Positions 1-6,647 of a stretch of DNA of 33,755 nt are shown piece by piece (within the stretch, counting starts at the first letter, position 1; each line of letters starts with the position of its first letter). This DNA is from Vibrio neptunius (GTDB lineage: Bacteria; Pseudomonadota; Gammaproteobacteria; Enterobacterales; Vibrionaceae): assembly GCF_000967495.1 (NCBI RefSeq), contig NZ_JXXU01000082.1:1-33755 (forward strand). The letters run 5' to 3'. Below the pieces are notes generated by a model. The model searched no databases. It was not told the origin of the DNA and saw only the letters and a program-made list of their open reading frames with translations. Made by a program: the position numbers and the translations under genes.

Positions 1-26
1 CCAATAAATTTGAAGCGTGGCATTAG

Positions 27-96
27 TTGGCTGCATCAAAATATTTGGATACACACCAATAAAAAGAAAGATAGGTTGACCAAATAACCTTGAGGT
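27..96 (+). repeat. Diverged direct repeat, left copy
   Basis: This segment resembles 6268-6336. The core AGAAAGATAGGTTG is identical (65-78 and 6306-6319), and a TTGAGG block follows at the same distance in both. Across the 31-nt core plus TTGAGG I count 26 matches. Weaker similarity continues to the left through an A-rich block and an ACAC block. The two copies flank the metabolic operon and the first gene in the same orientation. No transposase is nearby. It could be an insertion-element remnant or a shared upstream region of two related genes. Confidence 0.45.
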
Positions 97-173
97 TTTT
101 TCTTGTGAATCGACACAACTATGGAGTTGCGTAGGAATAATTTTAACAAGCTATGGGAAGCTAAGGTGTTTGA

Positions 174-749
174 ATGAAGTTGAGAAGGTTATTATTGGCT
201 TTAATTGTTAACGTTGTATTTGTATCCACAGTTTATGCTCATCCGTCAATCGTTAAAGAAGATGACACTTTGAATCGGACACTCTGTCAAGATGATGAAG
301 ATATCTATTTTAATGCCCAACTAGAAAATGGAAAACTAGCGTCTTTGTGCGCTTATCAGCATTACAGCCCCGATACTGGCTACGTTAAATACCGCTATGG
401 AGATGTAGGTAGTGTAGAGTTAGAGTTCCCAAGTGATAAAAAGCCACCAAGAGGGCGGTTTTTGACCTACCACGTCCGTTTAGGGCCTAACGTGCAAGGG
501 CATTGGGTCTACTTTTATATTAATGACTACCGATATTTACTCTCTTCAGTTAATAACGGATGTCTTGTTAGTGTGTATGATATGTCTTCAATCAAAGGCG
601 AGAAATTATTTCTAGGGTACTGTGAAAAACAATCAAAATTGAAAGTAGATAGACGCCGAACGGGGCTGCTTCTTGATGAAGCTGAAGTTTATGAGAAGTT
701 CCCAGAACAATCTCAAGACCCAACAGAGCCACAGTTTCATAGTCCATAA
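174..749 (+). CDS. Secreted hypothetical protein, 191 aa
   Basis: I do not recognise this protein. It begins with a clear Sec signal peptide: a basic start (MKLRR), a hydrophobic core and a likely signal peptidase I site after VYA at about residue 22, so the mature protein should be periplasmic or secreted. The mature part has four cysteines (the CQDD, LCAY, NNGC and GYCE contexts), which could form two disulfides, and it is rich in aromatic and charged residues. The C-terminal tail is hydrophilic and proline/glutamine-rich. An AAGG Shine-Dalgarno (SD) sequence lies about 8 nt before the ATG. It is a monocistronic gene convergent with the metabolic operon and shares the bidirectional terminator downstream. 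Vibrio genomes carry many such small exported proteins, and nothing here gives a function. Confidence 0.75.
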   Translation: MKLRRLLLALIVNVVFVSTVYAHPSIVKEDDTLNRTLCQDDEDIYFNAQLENGKLASLCAYQHYSPDTGYVKYRYGDVGSVELEFPSDKKPPRGRFLTYHVRLGPNVQGHWVYFYINDYRYLLSSVNNGCLVSVYDMSSIKGEKLFLGYCEKQSKLKVDRRRTGLLLDEAEVYEKFPEQSQDPTEPQFHSP

Positions 750-1000
750 ATACCATATTTTATTGAACTTCGATGCTTTAGTGCGCAGTGGATTGTTTCG
801 GTGGAACAATGATTCACTAAAGCTCGTGATAGCGGTCATTTTTTCACCTGATAGTAAGAAAAATGAGTGGAATAGACGATGAAAATGGGAAATAGAGACG
901 CTATCAATAATTCTGGGTAACTTTGGGGTTACATATATTTAGTGAGTCAGTCTTCGAGCATCATTATTGATGTATGCCCTGAATTTACGTTCTCAGCAGG

Positions 1001-1042
1001 AATAAGCCATACACCCTAGCGGACGGGAGTATGGCTTTATTA
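1001..1042. terminator. Bidirectional intrinsic terminator
   Basis: GCCATAC (1006-1012) pairs perfectly with GTATGGC (1029-1035). The stem is extended by flanking A/T pairs with one bulge, and T-rich sequence follows on both strands. It sits just after the stop of the minus-strand operon (1052) and downstream of the + strand gene ending at 749, so it can serve both. The rest of the 750-1051 gap shows no convincing gene. Confidence 0.65.
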
Positions 1043-1051
1043 AACGACTTT

Positions 1052-1630
1052 TTATGAAAGATCGTGGAGATCTTTACCAAGCGGTTGGCTGAGGCGGAAC
1101 TGACTGAATGCAACTTGTAGCCCTTCACGTTCCGGTGTACAACACATGGCGCCGACAAAACGCTTTTGAGCCAGAGGAATAGTACAGAGGCGGAGCAGGG
1201 GCCAGGTAATACCATCTCCTGAGTATTGCAGCCTTAGTACGTCTCCCTCGACGGTTGCTCGCATCCAGAACTTTTTGGTATCGCCATGGAAGGGGCCTGT
1301 CGCCCAGTCGGACTTGCCATTAGTCAGTACACTACTCATCAGAGCCTGCTCATCAGCAAACTCGATTCCTGCTTTACACCAGACTTCCTCGCCCTGCTCG
1401 ATCATCAGCCCTGCCTGATCGTACAGTTCGCTGAACTCGCCCTCAATACATAGCTCAAAGGTGAAATCACCTTCCACCTCACAGCCAAATATATGTCCGT
1501 TATGACGGATAAAACCGTAATGTGTTTCGCGCCAGAAATCGGTCTTAAGGTCCGTTTTTACGATGATTTTATCATTATTTTGAGTCCAGGATGCTGGTGG
1601 GTTTATCCAGTTAAAATGAGAGATATCCAT
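1052..1630 (-). CDS. DUF1349 family protein, 192 aa
   Basis: The sequence matches the DUF1349 family (YesU-like): a roughly 190-residue beta-rich cytoplasmic protein with the family pattern of a Trp/Asn-rich start, YDQAGLMI, WCKAGIEF and a WMRATVEGD region. The fold resembles concanavalin A-like lectin/glucanase jelly rolls, and several members sit beside sugar-utilisation genes, but no enzymatic role is established. There is no signal peptide. It is the last gene of the operon, 20 bp after the MFS gene, with AAGGA about 7 nt before ATG. Its place behind a transporter suggests binding or handling of the transported compound, which is inference only. Confidence 0.8.
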   Translation of the reverse strand: MDISHFNWINPPASWTQNNDKIIVKTDLKTDFWRETHYGFIRHNGHIFGCEVEGDFTFELCIEGEFSELYDQAGLMIEQGEEVWCKAGIEFADEQALMSSVLTNGKSDWATGPFHGDTKKFWMRATVEGDVLRLQYSGDGITWPLLRLCTIPLAQKRFVGAMCCTPEREGLQVAFSQFRLSQPLGKDLHDLS

Positions 1631-1650
1631 GTTTATCCTTGTTGGTAAAT

Positions 1651-2808
1651 CTAGTCATTAGCAGAAAAAATGAATCGGGCGCAAATCAGCAGGCTTAGCG
1701 AAAGAACGGCAACTACACCGAAGGCAAAGCCCAGAGTGGTGGCGTTGGCGACAAACCCAATCAATGCCGGACCAAGTAAGATCCCTGAGTAACCGATCGT
1801 AGAGACTGACGCGACTGCTAGGGTGCTGGGCATCACTTTTTGCTGCCCAGACGCAGTGAACAGGATGGGGACAATGTTTGACAGGCCTGCGCCTATCAGG
1901 AAGAAGCCGAAGTTCATGGTTTCTAGGCTGTTCCCAAGAACGATGACACCGAATCCTAGCGACGCAATGAGCGCACTGATCACAAAAACGCGCAGACGGC
2001 CAAAAGCAGCGATTATTCGGTCACCCAGCAGGCGTCCGGCGGTCATTGCGCACGCAAATACCGTGTAACCCAGACCGGCATGGTCAACGGTGATCAGATT
2101 ATTGCTGGTGAGAAGAATACCACTCCAGTCCAGCATAGAGCCTTCCATGATATAGGCCACGAAGCAGAGGACGCCCAGCAGGATCACGATACCTTTGGGA
2201 ACCACAAACAGCGGAGATTCGTCTGACTCACTGTAGGTGAGCATGCCTGAATAGGCGAATAGCAGCATGATCACAACCGCCGCTATAATCAGTGCAATGA
2301 CGGTTAAGGGAGCCAGCCCCTGCATCAGCAACAGGCTTACCAGCCCAGCTCCAGCGATACCACCGATGCTGAATAGGGCATGGAATCCTGACATCACAGG
2401 CTTGTCTACCTGTTTTTCAACCAATACGGCGTGAATATTAACCACCACATCCATCGCGCCGATCCCTGCACCGAACAAAAACAGGGCTATAGCAAGGGTC
2501 AGGGGAGTATTCATTGTGACCAGAGCCGGCATCATAGCAAGCGTCAGTATTGTCGCGGTGAAGAACACAACTCGGCAGCCGAAGCGTGATGCAAGAATGC
2601 CGGACAGCGGCATCATCAGAAATGATCCGATACCAAATGACAGCAGTACCATCCCCATGGTGCCGTGATCGGCCATCAGCCTCTCTTTGGCAAGGGGGAT
2701 AAGTGGTGCCCAAGCAGCCAGGCTCAACCCGGCAACAAAAAAGGCAATGCGGGTGGCATTGACGGAGCGGGGAATCGCTGGTGAAGGTGTGGAATCCAGT
2801 AGTTCCAT
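1651..2808 (-). CDS. MFS transporter, YbjJ-like, 385 aa
   Basis: This is an integral inner-membrane protein with about 12 hydrophobic segments and major facilitator features: a GSFLMMPLSGILASRFG segment after TM2 and a second half beginning near residue 205 with a MEGSMLDWSG stretch. The layout resembles E. coli YbjJ and related fucose-permease-like carriers. Substrate and direction of transport cannot be read from the sequence. An AGGA SD lies about 7 nt before ATG. In E. coli ybjJ is adjacent to a HAD phosphatase gene (ybjI); here too the upstream gene is a HAD phosphatase. It follows a 140-bp gap containing a hairpin, so its expression may be partly separate from that of the first three genes. 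Confidence 0.85.
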   Translation of the reverse strand: MELLDSTPSPAIPRSVNATRIAFFVAGLSLAAWAPLIPLAKERLMADHGTMGMVLLSFGIGSFLMMPLSGILASRFGCRVVFFTATILTLAMMPALVTMNTPLTLAIALFLFGAGIGAMDVVVNIHAVLVEKQVDKPVMSGFHALFSIGGIAGAGLVSLLLMQGLAPLTVIALIIAAVVIMLLFAYSGMLTYSESDESPLFVVPKGIVILLGVLCFVAYIMEGSMLDWSGILLTSNNLITVDHAGLGYTVFACAMTAGRLLGDRIIAAFGRLRVFVISALIASLGFGVIVLGNSLETMNFGFFLIGAGLSNIVPILFTASGQQKVMPSTLAVASVSTIGYSGILLGPALIGFVANATTLGFAFGVVAVLSLSLLICARFIFSAND

Positions 2809-2829
2809 GTTTTTTCCTGTAAATTCGAT

Positions 2830-2856
2830 GTGGCCCCTGAGCTATATGGGAGCCAC
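2830..2856. promoter_or_regulatory. Hairpin in leader of MFS gene
   Basis: GTGGCCCC (2830-2837) pairs with GGGAGCCAC (2848-2856) with one bulged base, in the 140-bp gap between the HAD and MFS genes. On the + strand it is followed by a T-run; on the minus strand, where the genes are, it is not followed by one. It is therefore more likely an mRNA structure affecting the internal junction of the operon than a terminator for it. Confidence 0.35.
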
Positions 2857-2948
2857 TATGATTTTTTATGTCAGTATCAGTAGGGTTTAGAGTGATGAAA
2901 AACAAGCCCTGATAAGACGTTCGATCTGTTTAAATACTCTCGGTTAAC

Positions 2949-3590
2949 TCAATCGCATACCAGCAATTGCCTGAACTCTTCCACCTCACTCAGAGTCCCG
3001 ATAACCTTTGAAGCCTGATGGTAGGTTTCGTTGCTGGACAGGGCGTGGGGCCAGCCATATACCCTAGGGATCCCCGCCTGAACGGCAGCCTGGATACCTA
3101 GATCTGTGTCCTCGATAACGATAGCCTGACTCGCTTTGGCGTTAAGGATCTCCAGCATGGCCAGATACGGCTCCGGATGGGGCTTGGTCTTCGCCACTTC
3201 ATCTCCTGAAATCAGAGGAACAGAAGACTCAGCCGGTAATCCAAGCGCTGAGAGGTTGGCAAGGCATACATCACGAGGTGCGGTTGAAACAAAACCCACC
3301 GGGATGCGGTGCTCAAGCAGTGCATGAATGATAGGCTTTGCCTCCTTGCGCAGGTAGGCAGGGCCTATTTCCATCTTGTAGGCCTGGACAATGGTCTTTA
3401 TCAGGGCGGGCTGCTGCTCGCGCCCGACGCCTAGTTGTTCCAGTGTTTCAGTTAGGCTCAGGCCAATAAGGTCCTCCGCCTTCACGCCCTCTGTTTGATG
3501 AGGTAACAGGTTTTTTAGCAAATCAAAGTGCAACTGCTCGCTGTCGACGATCACACCGTCGATATCGAAAATTATTACGGAGTGATTCAT
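2949..3590 (-). CDS. HAD phosphatase, beta-PGM-like, 213 aa
   Basis: This is a haloacid dehalogenase-superfamily hydrolase of the beta-phosphoglucomutase-like subgroup. Motif I is IFDIDGVIVDSE (residues 7-18), with the nucleophile Asp and the acid/base Asp two residues later. A helical cap follows. Motif II is the Ser/Thr in VSTAPRD, the motif III Lys is in KTKPHPEP, and motif IV is IEDTDLGIQAA. It probably dephosphorylates a small phosphorylated metabolite in the cytoplasm; the substrate is unknown. The start overlaps the end of the dehydrogenase by 4 nt, with AGAGGAAG as a strong SD, so translation is probably coupled. In its operon it may remove phosphate from the product of the preceding dehydrogenase and aminotransferase. 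Confidence 0.85.
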   Translation of the reverse strand: MNHSVIIFDIDGVIVDSEQLHFDLLKNLLPHQTEGVKAEDLIGLSLTETLEQLGVGREQQPALIKTIVQAYKMEIGPAYLRKEAKPIIHALLEHRIPVGFVSTAPRDVCLANLSALGLPAESSVPLISGDEVAKTKPHPEPYLAMLEILNAKASQAIVIEDTDLGIQAAVQAGIPRVYGWPHALSSNETYHQASKVIGTLSEVEEFRQLLVCD

Positions 3591-4663
3591 GCGCGGACTT
3601 CCTCTTTACGGGAAGGGATGCGCAGCAGTACCTTACAGTTTGGTTCCTGAATAGGTTCAAGCTGCTTCTTGCCGATATTGCAGCCCACCATGGCAAATGC
3701 CTGCTCAAATTCCTCGAACTCGAAGCGGTGGCTGATGAGCTGTTCTGCCGGGATCAAACCGTCACGAATGATTTGGTAGGCCCGCTCAAAACTGTTGTTG
3801 AGTGAATCGATGGAGCCGATGAGTGATAGGCTTTTATCGGCGATTTTCAGAATATCGAGCTGGGCACTGGATTCCTTGAGCGCCACATTCATGATTTTGC
3901 CGCCAGGAGCAAGGCGAGAGAAGACGGTTTCAGTAAGGTAACCGGTAGTATCAACACAAAGATCCAGTGTCTCTTGGTCATTTCCATACTCTTCACGCAT
4001 GGCCTGTGTAAAGTCTTGGTATATCCGCACAGACGGCGGCAGTACGTCGAGCGCAAACTGATAACGATGTTCATTTTTTTCAACGAGGAACGGGCTTACG
4101 CCGCGCAAGTGCAGAGACCACAGATAGAGCATTCCCATGGTGCCTGCACCAATGACACAGGCGCGAATGTTCGGATGGGTAATATTCAGTTTGTCGACAC
4201 CAGTCAGTGTGCAGCTTAGAGGCTCAGTCAGTGCGCCGGCCTCGAAGCTGACATGGTCGTCGAGATGCAGAAGAGAACTGGCTTTGGCCAAGTACTGTTC
4301 GGCAAAAGTTCCGTCATAGGATACCCCTGCTTCCGTACCAGCTTTACGCTCACAGTGGTTCTCATTTCCGGTCTGGCACATACGACATTTGCCACAGGAA
4401 TAGGTTGGGTTGATCACTACACGATCACCAGGCTTGAATGCTGAAACCTCTTCACCGACACGGAGCACCGTTCCTGTTGATTCGTGGCCAAGGGTTGTAC
4501 CCGGAACCGCAACAGGGTAATCACCGGAGATGATACCGACATCTGTGCCACACAGGCCGCAGACCTCAACAGCGACAACCACATCATCCCCTTCTTTACA
4601 CTGTAAAGGCTCTACCTGAGTGTTGATGACATCCCACACGGTATTGAATTTTAATGCTTTCAT
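3587..4663 (-). CDS. Zinc-dependent medium-chain dehydrogenase, 358 aa
   Basis: This is a medium-chain dehydrogenase/reductase of the sorbitol/threonine dehydrogenase type, oxidising a secondary alcohol with NAD(P). Catalytic zinc ligands are in CGLCGTD and GHES (near residues 36 and 60). The structural zinc site is CGKCRMCQTGNENHC (about 90-104). The Rossmann dinucleotide motif is GAGTMG (about 173), followed by an acidic E in VEKNEHR that suggests NAD rather than NADP. The length is normal for the family. The gene overlaps both neighbours by 4 nt (ATGA), with GAGGTGA as SD. Together with the upstream aminotransferase it could interconvert hydroxyl, keto and amino forms of one carbon skeleton. 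The substrate is not deducible. Confidence 0.88.
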   Translation of the reverse strand: MKALKFNTVWDVINTQVEPLQCKEGDDVVVAVEVCGLCGTDVGIISGDYPVAVPGTTLGHESTGTVLRVGEEVSAFKPGDRVVINPTYSCGKCRMCQTGNENHCERKAGTEAGVSYDGTFAEQYLAKASSLLHLDDHVSFEAGALTEPLSCTLTGVDKLNITHPNIRACVIGAGTMGMLYLWSLHLRGVSPFLVEKNEHRYQFALDVLPPSVRIYQDFTQAMREEYGNDQETLDLCVDTTGYLTETVFSRLAPGGKIMNVALKESSAQLDILKIADKSLSLIGSIDSLNNSFERAYQIIRDGLIPAEQLISHRFEFEEFEQAFAMVGCNIGKKQLEPIQEPNCKVLLRIPSRKEEVRA

Positions 4664-5910
4664 GCGGTCACCTCGTCCATCATTTCGAGTTCACAGGCCA
4701 CCTGGGCGAAAGTTACATACAGTTTGCGGATAACTTCAGTTAGGTGCTCCCGGGTGCAAATCAATGGAGGCCTGACCTTAATCGCCCGTCCTTTGCCATA
4801 GCGCGAACCGCGGATAACCAGCCCATTCGAATAAGCGATATCGATGACCATCCGTGCGATCTCTGGCGAAGGTACATCGAACCCAAACATGTACCCCACG
4901 CCCCGGACCCCGCTGATTGAGGCATATTTTTTCTGCAAGCCGAGTAACCCTTCTTTCAGGTAGTGTTCGTTTTGCTGAACCTGCAGCAGCAGGTGCTCGT
5001 CTTCAATGATCTCAATGGTCTCGTGCAAAGCAACCAGAGACAGAGGATTGGCGCCTGAGGTGCTTGAGTGCTCGTAGGGTTCTAGCACATCCAAAGCCTG
5101 CTTCATCAGAATGCCACCAATTGGAATACCTATGCCACCTGCTCCTTTGGCAAATACGATAATGTCTGGATCTAACTCTTTGGCGTAGCCTGTACTTGCA
5201 AAGAAACTTCCTGTGCGGCCAAAGCCTGTCTGAACCTCATCGGCGATAACAACAATGCCGTATTGGCTACATATTTTTCTAACCTGTCTGTAAAATTCGG
5301 CAGGTAAGACAATATTTCCGCCATTGCCCAGAATAGGTTCTATGATCATGCAGGCAATATTTCCACTGGAGCCAAAATTAATGAAGTCCTCCAGTTGACT
5401 GAAATAGTTAATTTCTGCGCTTTGTGTTTTCGACTCCTCCACCAGATCGCTCTGAGGAACGGGAATTTTGAAAGAACCATCAATGTTGGCGGTAAATTCC
5501 TCCAAGCGGAACGCATTACCGGATATTCTGGCCGTAGCCAGAGATTGTCCATGATGCGATTTAAATAGCGAAATAACCCCAGAACGTTTTGTTTTTTTCT
5601 GGGCCATACGAATAGCCCCTTCAACCGCACCGGAACCAGAAACATCACGCAGCCACATACGATCAACGCCAGCAGGCAAGTGTTTGCGTAACTTTAATAA
5701 TATTTGCTCAGAGAGAGGTTTGGTAAATGCAGAGCTTAAATGAGTACAACGGTCGATTTGTTGTTTTAGTTTTTCAGCTAAACGTTTATTAGTGTAGCCT
5801 AGAGGAAGATTAAATGTTCCTGAGGCTGCATCAATAAGGGTTTTATCATTAATGTGTAAATATGGCCCATTACCTCTGAATCTGGCAATGTCTTCGTTAA
5901 ATCCAGTCAT
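4660..5910 (-). CDS. Class III PLP-dependent aminotransferase, 416 aa
   Basis: This is a fold-type I, class III (omega) aminotransferase. SGSGAVEGAIRMA (about 91-103) forms the PLP phosphate loop, EP is at about 191-192, the PLP-ring Asp is in ADEVQTGFGRTG (Asp at about 224) and the Schiff-base Lys is in FAKGAGG (about 255). These enzymes move amino groups between omega-amines, aldehydes or keto sugars and 2-oxoacids; relatives include diaminobutyrate, ornithine and GABA aminotransferases. It is cytoplasmic, with no signal. It is the first gene of the operon, with a modest TGGAA SD. The substrate is unknown; pairing with a zinc dehydrogenase and a HAD phosphatase would fit an amino sugar, aminocyclitol or amino alcohol, as inference. 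Confidence 0.88.
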   Translation of the reverse strand: MTGFNEDIARFRGNGPYLHINDKTLIDAASGTFNLPLGYTNKRLAEKLKQQIDRCTHLSSAFTKPLSEQILLKLRKHLPAGVDRMWLRDVSGSGAVEGAIRMAQKKTKRSGVISLFKSHHGQSLATARISGNAFRLEEFTANIDGSFKIPVPQSDLVEESKTQSAEINYFSQLEDFINFGSSGNIACMIIEPILGNGGNIVLPAEFYRQVRKICSQYGIVVIADEVQTGFGRTGSFFASTGYAKELDPDIIVFAKGAGGIGIPIGGILMKQALDVLEPYEHSSTSGANPLSLVALHETIEIIEDEHLLLQVQQNEHYLKEGLLGLQKKYASISGVRGVGYMFGFDVPSPEIARMVIDIAYSNGLVIRGSRYGKGRAIKVRPPLICTREHLTEVIRKLYVTFAQVACELEMMDEVTA

Positions 5911-6267
5911 TTTAAATTTCCAGCAAGAGAATATAAACGGATATCCCTATCTTTTGTTGTCCTTTTAGCCGGGTCTAAGAAAGTGAATCTTTCACTATTT
6001 TATACTCAGGCAATATCATGAATGTTTTGAGAGTTATCCGGGGTGAATAAGGCTCAAGTAATGATGAAAAATCACCCATCATAAAAACATTTAGATAGTA
6101 ATAATTAGGTAATAGACTTCATGTTAAACGTGTACCTAACTATGCATTTGATTTTATAATGTGAAACCGCATGCACATCATCCTAACTTATACTGTGGTG
6201 AGGATGAGGAACAAAATATTGAGGGGGATGGCTGGGGCGTAGGTGGTGTTTGAATGAGGTGATCTGT

Positions 6268-6336
6268 CGTCTGAAAAATATGGGATGGAACACACGCCAG
6301 TGAAGAGAAAGATAGGTTGTCTCAATCACATTGAGG
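6268..6336 (+). repeat. Diverged direct repeat, right copy
   Basis: This is the partner of 27-96. It shares the identical AGAAAGATAGGTTG core (6306-6319), the following CAAT/TTGAGG spacing and an A-rich block to the left. With the left copy it brackets the first gene and the five-gene operon. The orientation is the same, which fits either an insertion scar or duplication of a gene-upstream region. Confidence 0.45.
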
Positions 6337-6371
6337 GTAAGTCCTTTCGGTGTGTGTCCTGAATGCTTTGA

Positions 6372-6563
6372 ATGCTTCCCTCACGGTTAACACTCCCCCT
6401 CTACAAAATTCTGATTTTTAACCAGTTAATCAGCCTACGCGCTGAAACCGTTGACTCTTCTGAACCACATATCCAGAACAACCGTTGGTTTCCATTGAGC
6501 GATAGTCAGCGAGACGGCATCGTTAAGACGCTTCAGCAACAGCAAGGTCTTATCTCGCGTTGA
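6372..6563 (+). CDS. Possible small ORF or gene remnant, 63 aa
   Basis: This is an open frame of 63 codons ending shortly before the convergent rtxE. The first 20 residues are hydrophobic; the rest is hydrophilic and glutamine-rich, with RWFPLSDSQRDGIVKTLQQQ as its most protein-like part. I see no good SD before the ATG and no family. It could be the tail of a lost gene in the degraded interval between the metabolic operon and the toxin locus, or a chance frame. Confidence 0.2.
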   Translation: MLPSRLTLPLYKILIFNQLISLRAETVDSSEPHIQNNRWFPLSDSQRDGIVKTLQQQQGLISR

Positions 6564-6619
6564 TTGGTTATCGACGAGCCAGTGTGGCCTCAATGAGGTT
6601 TGGCGTGGTTTAAGTGTCT

Positions 6620-6647
6620 CAGCAAGTGGCTATTCCCCCACTTGCTG
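6620..6647 (-). terminator. Hairpin across the rtxE stop codon
   Basis: CAGCAAGTGG (6620-6629) pairs perfectly with CCACTTGCTG (6638-6647) across an 8-nt loop. On the minus strand the 5' arm is the end of the rtxE coding sequence and the stop codon lies in the loop. No strong U-run follows, so it may be a weak or Rho-assisted terminator, or a 3' stabilising stem, at the end of rtxBDE. Confidence 0.45.

Larger units (their letters stand above)
5911..6629. other. 719-bp gap with no clear gene
   Basis: This gap separates the start of the aminotransferase from the end of rtxE. It should hold the promoter of the metabolic operon: a TATAAAAT-like -10 reads on the minus strand near 5995-6003, without a convincing -35. 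It also contains the right copy of the diverged repeat, short open stretches that stop quickly, and a 63-codon + strand frame (6372-6563) listed separately. No RNA gene is seen. Confidence 0.5.

Noticed and set aside
2438..2905. Minus-strand frame of 155 codons overlapping the MFS gene
   Set aside because: It lies in another frame of the MFS coding region, and its translation is Cys/His/Arg-rich without any family pattern; the MFS frame has clear membrane helices and an SD.
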